Source: Fibrella forsythiae (GTDB taxonomy: Bacteria; Bacteroidota; Bacteroidia; Cytophagales; Spirosomataceae). From it: a stretch of 64,000 nt of DNA. Every line of letters begins with the position of its first letter. Position 1 is the stretch's first letter. The DNA lies in the NCBI RefSeq assembly GCF_017353175.1, contig NZ_JAFMYW010000011.1:186001-250000 (forward strand). Direction: 5' to 3'. Of the stretch, positions 27,390-34,155 are shown in pieces. Under the pieces are notes generated by a model, which had not been told where the DNA came from, did no database searches, and worked only from the letters and a program-made list of their open reading frames with translations. The translations under genes and the position numbers were made by a program.

Positions 27390-27445
27390 CCTGCAATGGC
27401 AGGACGTACCCAGGCCCGTCTATCACGTAGATAGACGGGCTTTTT
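27390..27445 (+). terminator. Orphan intrinsic terminator on the plus strand
   Basis: GCCCGTCTATC (27414-27424) and GATAGACGGGC (27430-27440) form a perfect 11-bp stem with a 5-base loop and a T5 tail. A small hairpin CCTGC/GCAGG (27390-27403) precedes it. The only plus-strand gene upstream ends at 27000, with an opposite gene between, so this ends either a long read-through or a short unannotated transcript. The rest of 27321-27590 shows nothing else. Confidence 0.75.
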
Positions 27446-27590
27446 GGTATGGCTACGCCATAAAGTCTTCTCTGCGGGTTAATAGTCAATACTTATCTGT
27501 CAGAAACTGATACCCGGTCGGTAATCGACAGTAATCTGCTTTGGCCTGCTTCTTTATGGAATAACCAACACGGCTAACCAACTGATCGGT

Positions 27591-28121
27591 ATGGAACGAC
27601 GAATAGCAGTTAAACAAATGGCGTTGCTCGCTGGCGGTTTGCTGGCCCTGCCAGCCTGGGCCAACGCCTGGACGAGGTCGACGGTAGCGGCCAATCACGC
27701 GCTACTGGACCCAACGCAGGCAGAAATTCTGACCGAACTAGTAGACACGCTGATTCCGGCGTCTGATACACCGGGGGCCAAAGCGCTGAACGTACCTGAC
27801 TTTGTACAGAAAATGGTGATCGATTGCTACGAACCTGCTGTACAGCAACAGGTTAAAGACGGATTGCTGGCGGTTGATGCGGTAGCGAAGGTCAGCTTCG
27901 GTAGCTCGTTTTCCACCTGTGATACTCCGCAGCGCCTCGACGTACTGAAGCAACTTGAAGTTTCCCCTGACCAGAACCGAAAGGAGTTTTATGGTCTGAT
28001 CAAGAATTTGACGATTCAGGGATATACGACCTCAGAGTACGTGATGACGAAGTATCTCAATTATAGCATGATACCCGGCCACTACTACGGCTGTGTATTG
28101 GCACCCCTGGCGGCTAAATAA
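27591..28121 (+). CDS. Gluconate 2-dehydrogenase subunit 3 family protein
   Basis: A 176-residue small subunit for a membrane- or periplasm-bound GMC dehydrogenase (PF13618 type). It has an N-terminal Arg-containing export signal (MERRIAVKQMALLAGGLLAL, Tat-like), then the typical ILTELVDTLIPASDTPGAKALNVPDFV motif and a conserved C-terminus (TKYLNYSMIPGHYYGCV). Such subunits escort the FAD subunit through export. The GMC oxidoreductase gene follows after 9 bases, so the two very probably form one enzyme, for example a sugar or glucoside 3-dehydrogenase; the substrate is inferred only from context. Confidence 0.88.
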   Translation: MERRIAVKQMALLAGGLLALPAWANAWTRSTVAANHALLDPTQAEILTELVDTLIPASDTPGAKALNVPDFVQKMVIDCYEPAVQQQVKDGLLAVDAVAKVSFGSSFSTCDTPQRLDVLKQLEVSPDQNRKEFYGLIKNLTIQGYTTSEYVMTKYLNYSMIPGHYYGCVLAPLAAK

Positions 28122-28130
28122 CTCGAGACC

Positions 28131-29852
28131 ATGGCAAATTTTGCGATTGACGCCGCCCCCAGCATGACCTACGACGCCATTGTCATTGGGTCGGGCATAA
28201 GTGGAGGATGGGCGGCGAAAGAACTGACCGGGAAGGGCCTGAAAACACTGGTGCTTGAGCGCGGTCGGGATGTAAAACACGTGACCGACTACCCAACGGC
28301 CAATTTGAACCCCTGGGAGTTTGAACACCGAGGGCAGGTACCACTGGCCATTAAGGAGCAGTATGGCAACATCCGGTCGTTCATGCGCGAGGAAACCCTT
28401 CACTGGGCTATCAAACCCGATGAGCAGCCGTTCGTGGAAGAACAGCCCTTCACCTGGACACGCGGCTACCACGTTGGCGGAAAATCGCTGCTTTGGGCCC
28501 GGCAAACGCAGCGACTAAGCGATTTTGATTTCGACGGCCCCGCGCGGGATGGTTTTGCTGTTGACTGGCCTATCCGCTACGCCGACATTGCCCACTGGTA
28601 TAGTTACGTTGAAAAGTTTGCGGGTATTTCGGGAAACAAAGATGGCCTGCCTCATCTGCCCGACGGTGAATTTCTACCACCGATCGAACTGAACTGCGTG
28701 GAGTCGCACTTGCAGGGCGTCATTGCTCAGAACTACAAAGACCGTCAGCTCATTCAGGGCCGGTGTGCGCATATCACCAAGCCGCAGCCCGTGCATACGG
28801 CACAGGGGCGGGCGCAGTGCCAGCATCGGAACCTGTGCGTTCGTGGCTGTCCGTTCGGAGGGTATTTCAGCAGCAATGCCTCAACATTGCCGTGGGCAGA
28901 GCGCACCGAAAACATGACGCTGCGCCCCCATTCGGTGGTTCATTCGATCATTTATGATGATAAGAAAGGCAGGGCCACTGGTGTGCGGGTTGTTGATGCG
29001 AACACGATGCAGATGATGGAGTTCTTCGCCAGGATCATCTTCGTGAACGGTTCGGCGCTGAACAGCAACCAGATTCTGCTCAACTCTATCTCAAGCCGTT
29101 TTCCGAATGGGCTTGGTAATGATAGCGGCCTGCTTGGTAAATACATTGCCTGGCACAACTACCGGGGCAAAATCTCGGCGCAGTATGATGGCTTTGCTGA
29201 TAAAACAACCGACGGCAAAAATCCCAGCAACGGCTACATTCCCCGTTTCCGGAACGTGTACAAGCAGGAAACGAGCGGTCCGGCGTCGCGGTTTATGCGG
29301 GGCTATGCCACAGGCGTAGGTGGAGGTCGTGGATTTGCCCAAAACCGCGAAGGCATGGGCCTGGCTCTGAAAGAGCAACTGCTTCACCCGAAATTGGGGC
29401 CTTGGAACATAAGCGGCTGGATGATGGGTGAGACTATCCCCATTGAAGCCAACCACGTACGCCTCGACCCAACCCTGACAGATAAGTATGGAATTCCGCA
29501 GCTTATCACGTCGGCCAAATGGACGGAGAACGATGATAAGATGGTGGACGATTACATCGAGCAAATGACGGAGATGTTTACCCTGGCGGGCTTCAAGAAC
29601 ATCAACGCGGTGGATACCCATGCCAACCCAGGGTCAGATATTCATGAGATGGGCGGTGTCAGGATGGGGAAAGATCCGAAAACGTCGCTGCTTAACAAGT
29701 GGAATCAGCTGCACCACTGCAAAAATGTATTCGTAACTGATGGTGCCTGTATGACCTCGACAGCCACGCAAAATCCGTCGCTGACCTATATGGCGCTGAC
29801 GGCACGCGCGGCCGATTATGCGGTAAAAGAACTTAAAAAGAAAAACCTTTAA
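28131..29852 (+). CDS. GMC-family FAD oxidoreductase (copy 2)
   Basis: A 573-residue GMC flavoprotein, the catalytic subunit of the dehydrogenase whose small subunit is encoded just upstream. The FAD motif IGSGISGGWAAKELTGKG is near residues 18-35, VRGCPFGGYFSS near 242, and the C-terminal HEMGGVRMG and TQNPSLTYMALTARAA are intact. It is strongly similar to copy 1 (6963-8669) throughout and clearly paralogous. With the exported TIM-barrel gene 8 bases downstream it resembles bacterial glucoside 3-dehydrogenase clusters that oxidise the C3 hydroxyl of sugars; that role is inference. Confidence 0.92.
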   Translation: MANFAIDAAPSMTYDAIVIGSGISGGWAAKELTGKGLKTLVLERGRDVKHVTDYPTANLNPWEFEHRGQVPLAIKEQYGNIRSFMREETLHWAIKPDEQPFVEEQPFTWTRGYHVGGKSLLWARQTQRLSDFDFDGPARDGFAVDWPIRYADIAHWYSYVEKFAGISGNKDGLPHLPDGEFLPPIELNCVESHLQGVIAQNYKDRQLIQGRCAHITKPQPVHTAQGRAQCQHRNLCVRGCPFGGYFSSNASTLPWAERTENMTLRPHSVVHSIIYDDKKGRATGVRVVDANTMQMMEFFARIIFVNGSALNSNQILLNSISSRFPNGLGNDSGLLGKYIAWHNYRGKISAQYDGFADKTTDGKNPSNGYIPRFRNVYKQETSGPASRFMRGYATGVGGGRGFAQNREGMGLALKEQLLHPKLGPWNISGWMMGETIPIEANHVRLDPTLTDKYGIPQLITSAKWTENDDKMVDDYIEQMTEMFTLAGFKNINAVDTHANPGSDIHEMGGVRMGKDPKTSLLNKWNQLHHCKNVFVTDGACMTSTATQNPSLTYMALTARAADYAVKELKKKNL

Positions 29853-29860
29853 CGAATCCC

Positions 29861-30742
29861 ATGTATCACAAAACCACATTCAGGCTCCTGGCAGCCGCTT
29901 TTTTGTCGCTTGGTCTTGCTTCCATCGAGGCTGGTCAGGCCGTTGCCCAATCGGGTAAACCGGTATACACGTTTCCGCTTGGCCTTCAGACCTATACGTA
30001 CCGAAATAGCTTCCCGAAAGATGCGGTAGGTACGTTGGATCTGATCAAATCGCTGGGTTTTAAAGAGATTGAAGGCGGACCGCCAAAGGGAATGACGGCT
30101 GAAGAGTTTAAAAAACTGCTCGACGAGCGGGGCATCAAGGTTACCTCTACGGGGGCAGGTTATGAGCAGATCGTGAAAGACCCGGAGGCAACCATAAAGC
30201 AGGCCAAAGCGCTTGGGGCTTCGTTCGTGATGGTTGCCTGGATTCCTCATCAGAAAGGGAATTTCTCTCTCGAGAACGCCAAACAGGCTGTCGCCGATTT
30301 TAACCGGGTGGGTAAAGTGTTGAAAGACAACGGTATCACGTTCTGCTACCACAATCATGGCTACGAATTCCAGCCTTACGAAGACGGTACGCTGTTCGAC
30401 TATATTGTGAAGAACACCAACCCAGATTATGTCTCGTTCGAAATGGATATTCTGTGGGCGCAACATGGTGGTGCTGACCCGGTAGCGTTACTGAAAAAAT
30501 ACGGCAGCCGTTGGAAATTGATGCACCTGAAAGACCTCAAAAAAGGTATCAAGGGTGATTTGACCGGCGGTACACCTCCTGAAAATGACGTCGTACTCGG
30601 CGAAGGGCAGATCGATATGCCAGCGGTGCTGAAACTTGCCAAGAAAGTAGGTGTGAAACACTACTATATCGAAGACGAAAGCAACCACGAAGACACGCAG
30701 GTGCCGCAAAGCATCGCGTATTTGAAAGGATTGAAGCAGTAA
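29861..30742 (+). CDS. Exported sugar phosphate isomerase/epimerase-like TIM-barrel protein
   Basis: A 293-residue xylose-isomerase-like (AP endonuclease 2 family) TIM barrel with a signal peptide (TFRLLAAAFLSLGLASIEAG to AVAQ). Conserved parts are LGLQTYTYRNSFPKDAVGTLD, FCYHNHGYEF (metal-binding His), SFEMDILWAQHGG, and the late LGEGQIDMP and YYIEDESN with acidic metal ligands. The periplasmic location and the operon with a GMC dehydrogenase suggest action on oxidised (keto-) sugars instead of phosphorylated ones. The family also contains epimerases and C-glycoside-cleaving enzymes, so the reaction is open. Confidence 0.88.
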   Translation: MYHKTTFRLLAAAFLSLGLASIEAGQAVAQSGKPVYTFPLGLQTYTYRNSFPKDAVGTLDLIKSLGFKEIEGGPPKGMTAEEFKKLLDERGIKVTSTGAGYEQIVKDPEATIKQAKALGASFVMVAWIPHQKGNFSLENAKQAVADFNRVGKVLKDNGITFCYHNHGYEFQPYEDGTLFDYIVKNTNPDYVSFEMDILWAQHGGADPVALLKKYGSRWKLMHLKDLKKGIKGDLTGGTPPENDVVLGEGQIDMPAVLKLAKKVGVKHYYIEDESNHEDTQVPQSIAYLKGLKQ

Positions 30743-30789
30743 TCGGTGTGTGTGGCTGACGCTCAATATTAAGAGTAACAACCTGGATT

Positions 30790-30886
30790 TTGTCATCCCG
30801 AAGCATGCGGGATCGTGGCGTTCCAGAAGAAGGCGCCAAGCACTTCGGCAAAGAATGCCACGATCCCGCATGCTTCGGGATGACAA
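30790..30886. repeat. 30-bp perfect inverted repeat (TCATCCCGAAGCATGCGGGA type)
   Basis: The arms 30790-30819 and 30857-30886 are perfectly complementary over 30 bp; allowing one G-T pair, pairing continues inward for four more bases. Each arm contains TGTCATCCCGAAGCATGCGG, which is itself partly palindromic. It looks like a dispersed intergenic repeat or mobile palindrome, not a terminator: no T-run follows, and a separate terminator lies next to it. Confidence 0.75.
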
Positions 30887-30890
30887 CCAT

Positions 30891-30928
30891 AAAAATAGCC
30901 AGCCTGGAGATTCAGGCTGGCTATTTTT
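30891..30928. terminator. Bidirectional intrinsic terminator
   Basis: AAAAATAGCCAGCCTG (30891-30906) pairs perfectly with CAGGCTGGCTATTTTT (30913-30928) around a 6-base loop, with T-runs on both strands. It serves the isomerase operon (+) and pdhB (-). Confidence 0.88.
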
Positions 30929-30947
30929 ATGTAAAATCGATTATCGA

Positions 30948-31928
30948 TTACTTCTTATACATCACCGTATCAACGGCTTCCAGCGTGCGTTTCAGGCTTG
31001 GCAGGATGGCTTCGATCAGCGTTGGTGCGTAGGGGAGGGGCAGGTCAAGGCTGTTGACCCGGATCACCGGCGAATCCAGATAATCGAAAGCGTTCCGTTG
31101 GATGTTGTAGGTCAACTCAGACGAGATGGCCGACAGTGGCCAGGCTTCTTCAACAATGACACAACGATTAGTTTTCTTCACCGAATTAATGATCGTGGCG
31201 TAGTCGATGGGGCGAACCGTGCGCAGGTCGATTACTTCGGCCGATACGCCTTTCTTCGCCAGCTCATCGGCAGCGGCTAAAGCCACTTTCATGATTTTAC
31301 CGAATGAGACGATCGTGACATCGTTGCCTTCGCGTACGATCTTCGCCTGACCGATCGGAATCAGATACTCTTCTTCGGGAACCTGCCCTTTGTCGCCATA
31401 CATCAATTCCGACTCCATGAAGATGACTGGGTCATTGTCGCGGATCGAGCTTTTTAGCAGGCCTTTGGCGTCGTATGGGTTCGAGGGAACCACCACTTTC
31501 AGGCCGGGCGTGTTGGCGAACCAGTTCTCAAAGTTCTGCGAGTGCTGGCTCGACAGCATCCCGGCGTTACCCGTTGGCCCACGGAATACGATCGGACATG
31601 AATATTGCCCGCCCGACATCGACATGATTTTGGCCGCTGAGTTAATGACCTGATCGATAGCCACTAACGAGAAGTTGAAGGTCATGAATTCGATGATTGG
31701 ACGCAGCCCGTTGATGGCCGAACCAACCCCGATACCAGCGAAACCAAGCTCGGCAATGGGCGTATCGATCACCCGTTCCGCGCCGAACTCGTCCAGCATT
31801 CCCTGACTGACTTTATAGGCTCCGTTATACTCGGCCACTTCTTCGCCCATCAGGTAGACCTTCGGGTCAAGGCGCATTTCTTCCACCATAGCTTCCCGTA
31901 GGGCTTCGCGGAATTGTATTTCTCTCAT
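30948..31928 (-). CDS. pdhB: Pyruvate dehydrogenase E1 component, beta subunit
   Basis: The 326-residue beta subunit of a heterotetrameric thiamine-diphosphate E1, which decarboxylates pyruvate in the pyruvate dehydrogenase complex. The N-terminal pyrimidine-binding domain contains YLMGEEVAEYNGAYKVSQG, VIDTPIAELGFAGIGVGSA and FMTFNFSLVAIDQ. The C-terminal transketolase domain contains VSFGKIMKVAL, EVIDLRTVRPID and VIVEEAWPLSAI. The aromatic-rich FRGPTGNAGMLSSQHSQ favours pyruvate over branched 2-oxoacids. The alpha subunit gene is not in the window, so E1 genes are split here. A complete promoter lies upstream at 31997-32028. Confidence 0.93.
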   Translation of the reverse strand: MREIQFREALREAMVEEMRLDPKVYLMGEEVAEYNGAYKVSQGMLDEFGAERVIDTPIAELGFAGIGVGSAINGLRPIIEFMTFNFSLVAIDQVINSAAKIMSMSGGQYSCPIVFRGPTGNAGMLSSQHSQNFENWFANTPGLKVVVPSNPYDAKGLLKSSIRDNDPVIFMESELMYGDKGQVPEEEYLIPIGQAKIVREGNDVTIVSFGKIMKVALAAADELAKKGVSAEVIDLRTVRPIDYATIINSVKKTNRCVIVEEAWPLSAISSELTYNIQRNAFDYLDSPVIRVNSLDLPLPYAPTLIEAILPSLKRTLEAVDTVMYKK

Positions 31929-31996
31929 GGATCAGTGCGTTGTAATCTTCTTACAAACCGAACGGCCAGGTAGCATCGGCCGTTCAGAAGAACGCG

Positions 31997-32028
31997 CAAA
32001 ATTAGGCAAGGATAACCAGAGTGGCAAT
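31997..32028 (-). promoter_or_regulatory. Complete Bacteroidota-type promoter of pdhB
   Basis: Reading the minus strand: ATTG (32028-32025), 20 bases, then TAATTTTG (32004-31997). This matches TTTG-N19-21-TAnnTTTG with one deviation in the first box. Transcription would start near 31990, giving a leader of about 60 bases. Confidence 0.6.
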
Positions 32029-32077
32029 GCGTGAATGCAGGTACGTTCCAGCTACGTTGTTTCTGCCAACAAATGCA

Positions 32078-32650
32078 TCACTTTTTCGGTAATCTGGCGA
32101 TAAACCATCCCTGCCGAAACCGGGCTACACGACCGCCAGGAGCCGTTAATGTAACCTTGAACTTGCCCGTAACTGTTCTGGCAGCTGAATCAATCTTCAT
32201 AATACGGACCCGGCCAGTTTGTGTAGGCTGTAAAAAATAGGGCTCCATCAGGGCCGACCCGTTTCCCAGTAAGGCGAAATTACCCTGGCTCGCCACAATG
32301 CCTCCGCACTGATTCAACTCGTTGATACGGTAACTGCCTTTTCGGGCTGGTATATTATAAAATGTCAATCGTTGCCTGGCCACAAATTCACCTGCCTGCA
32401 GAGCCATTTGTTGAGGTGACAGTCGTAGTTGATCACCAGGGTAGCCAACATTGGAATCGAGGAAGACCGTAAACCGTCCGGTGGCGCATGGGTTATTATT
32501 TAATGCGGCAGCCTCTGCCGCGTAAGCCCGGCCAAACCAGGTCGAGTCGTTCAGTAGGGCGGTTACGCCGTATGGGTTGTTGAACGTTGTGGGAGGTCGT
32601 GAACAGGCAAGGCAGGATGCAAGGGCGAACAGCAGGATAATTCCTTTCAT
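32078..32650 (-). CDS. Lipoprotein of unknown function
   Basis: A 190-residue lipoprotein. The signal peptide MKGIILLFALASC has a canonical lipobox LASC (Cys 13). The rest looks like a compact beta-rich domain (TALLNDSTWFGRAYA, RLTFYNIPARKGSYRIN, TVTGKFKVTLTAPGG), similar in style to the many Bacteroidota lipoproteins that begin with a VTALLNDSTW-like strand, but I cannot name a family with certainty. The ATG at 32650 was chosen because it starts the signal peptide; an ATG ten codons upstream is less likely. It stands upstream of pdhB on the same strand, with the pdhB promoter between. Confidence 0.72.
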   Translation of the reverse strand: MKGIILLFALASCLACSRPPTTFNNPYGVTALLNDSTWFGRAYAAEAAALNNNPCATGRFTVFLDSNVGYPGDQLRLSPQQMALQAGEFVARQRLTFYNIPARKGSYRINELNQCGGIVASQGNFALLGNGSALMEPYFLQPTQTGRVRIMKIDSAARTVTGKFKVTLTAPGGRVARFRQGWFIARLPKK

Positions 32651-32733
32651 AGAACGCTGTTGGGAACAGGTTGACGTCAACTTACATGATGCTCAACCGG
32701 CTTCTATTCCATAACCCTGGTTTTCCCGAAGCC

Positions 32734-32874
32734 TTAGTTCGGTATGCCTGGGTACAACGAGCCCGGTTTAAACAGCGAAAAAGCCAGGCCAATGCGGGTA
32801 AAGGCGGGTGAGTTCTTTTCCATGTGCGCCTCGGTTATGACCGCCCCATACTTCGGATTGGCGTACAACTTGCT
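32734..32874 (-). pseudogene. Possible gene remnant (C-terminal fragment)
   Basis: A 46-codon minus-strand frame without a start of its own ends in a protein-like tail (AFTRIGLAFSLFKPG, then SLYPGIPN and stop). Upstream it is closed by a TGA, but the neighbouring frame continues with codons, as a frameshifted remnant would. The rest of the 478-base gap (32651-33128) holds only a promoter at 32994. The reading is uncertain, and it may be chance. Confidence 0.25.
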
Positions 32875-32993
32875 TCAGGTTGCGCGGTTGTGGCAGGTTT
32901 CGCCAAATCCACACGGTTTCTGGGGCAGGATAGAAGCTATCGCGCTCAACAAAAGAAATAGTCTATGCTTAAGGGAAAGAACACGGCATTGAA

Positions 32994-33027
32994 TTTGTTG
33001 ATATATAGTCTTACTATATTATTTTTG
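32994..33027 (+). promoter_or_regulatory. Promoter of the sigma-like/anti-sigma pair
   Basis: TTTG (32994-32997) or the following TTG (32998-33000) is spaced 22 or 19 bases from TATTTTTG (33020-33027), a TAnnTTTG match. Transcription would start near 33033, leaving a leader of about 95 bases before the ATG at 33129. Confidence 0.5.
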
Positions 33028-33128
33028 ACTTAACGTTATCTGTCTGTGAGTAACTTAGCGTCTGTAGTGCCTATCGGGCATACAGTTTGTGTTAAAAGCA
33101 GACAGGTGAATGATAAAACGGCGGTTTG

Positions 33129-33572
33129 ATGAATACAAGTGTAATGAACCTGTCTACGAGTAAGTCTGTGACGCTTAACCCTGTCAGTAACGACAGCCGA
33201 CTCTTGTTGTACGAACAGTATGGAGCGGTAGCGTACGGCGTGATTTTACAGATTATTCCGCAGCCGCAACAGGCTCAGGAGGTGCTTGTTGAACTATTTG
33301 CTTCGCCGGAATTGCAGGCTAAACTGTCGGCGTCAGCCAATACTACCTGCCTGATTGTCCGGCTGGCCCGGCTCAAAGCGCTGCACCACCGGCAACAACA
33401 ACAACTGCCTGTTTCTGTACTGCCAGAGCCGGCTAAGCAATCTGAACTTATCTTTAACCTTTTATTTTATCAGAATCAGACGCCTGATGCGGTGGCAGAT
33501 CGGTTACAGATTCAACGTTCGGCCGTGTTCGGTGCAGTTCGCGAGTTTTTTGCACATATCCTTCCGTCCTAA
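33129..33572 (+). CDS. Degenerate sigma-factor-like protein
   Basis: A 147-residue protein whose N-terminal part (LLLYEQYGAVAYGVILQI, QAQEVLVELF) resembles sigma region 2.1-2.2. Its C-terminal part (LFYQNQTPDAVADRLQIQRSAVFGAVREFF) resembles the region 4 helix-turn-helix. The linker and the basic promoter-contact residues of true ECF sigma factors are weak or absent. It sits 11 bases before an anti-sigma-like gene, a pairing usual for ECF systems. Best read as a divergent ECF sigma factor whose promoter recognition is uncertain. The ATG at 33129 was taken (a TTG precedes it directly). Confidence 0.6.
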   Translation: MNTSVMNLSTSKSVTLNPVSNDSRLLLYEQYGAVAYGVILQIIPQPQQAQEVLVELFASPELQAKLSASANTTCLIVRLARLKALHHRQQQQLPVSVLPEPAKQSELIFNLLFYQNQTPDAVADRLQIQRSAVFGAVREFFAHILPS

Positions 33573-33583
33573 CCATACTGATT

Positions 33584-34081
33584 GTGAAAAATTATCAATA
33601 TCTGACTGATGGACTTCTGGAGTCGTATATGCTGGGGGTTTTATCTGACGACGATCGGAAAGAAGCCGAACATTTACTAACGACAGACCCGGATTTGGCG
33701 CTGCAATTAGAGGAGCTTGAAGTGGGTATGGAGCAGTACTTTCTGCAGAATGCCGTTCCACCCCCACCATCCATAAAAACCGCGCTGCAGCATCGGCTGG
33801 TGGGGGCTGAGATTCAGAAGTGGGAAGAGCAATCTATGCCGGAGCCGCCCCGCCCAGAACCTGCCCGCTCGAATGAGTTTGTTGATGTTGAAGTAGGTGA
33901 CCCCTCCCACATTCGGGTGCACAAATACTGGCGGGCGGCCTTCATTGCCGTATTCGTGCTATCAAAGATTTTCCTGGCGTTTGGCCTGTATCAATACTTC
34001 AAATCGAACAGCCTGGAACAGGAAATAGAACGCCTGAAAGCCACGCAGCAAGTAACGTCACCGCTGCCACAAGGCAGATAA
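33584..34081 (+). CDS. Anti-sigma-factor-like membrane protein
   Basis: A 165-residue protein starting with GTG. The N-terminal helical region (LLESYMLGVLSDDDRKEAEHLLTTDPDL, residues about 10-45) is like the anti-sigma domain of RskA-type proteins in Bacteroidota. One membrane helix follows at about residues 110-130 (AAFIAVFVLSKIFLAFGLYQYF). The C-terminal part outside the membrane is short, with a coiled-coil tendency (NSLEQEIERLKATQ), and lacks the usual large periplasmic sensor. It is translated just after the sigma-like gene, and the two likely work as a pair. Confidence 0.68.
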   Translation: MKNYQYLTDGLLESYMLGVLSDDDRKEAEHLLTTDPDLALQLEELEVGMEQYFLQNAVPPPPSIKTALQHRLVGAEIQKWEEQSMPEPPRPEPARSNEFVDVEVGDPSHIRVHKYWRAAFIAVFVLSKIFLAFGLYQYFKSNSLEQEIERLKATQQVTSPLPQGR

Positions 34082-34096
34082 GACTAGAAATTAACC

Positions 34097-34139
34097 CATA
34101 AAAAAAACCGACCCATGAACAGGCGTCGGTTTTTTTATG
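34097..34139. terminator. Bidirectional intrinsic terminator
   Basis: CATAAAAAAAACCGAC (from 34097) pairs with GTCGGTTTTTTTATG (to 34139) with one small bulge. There are A- and T-runs on both sides. It separates the convergent anti-sigma-like gene and the GH92 gene. Confidence 0.85.
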
Positions 34140-34155
34140 GATTGCAACCAATGGG

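Noticed and set aside
30790-30886. 30-bp palindrome as ends of an insertion sequence
   Set aside because: Only 37 bases lie between the arms and no transposase is near, so it is treated as an intergenic repeat.
32744-32992. 82-codon plus-strand frame before the sigma-like gene
   Set aside because: No start context, no signal or domain; the promoter at 32994 lies past its end.
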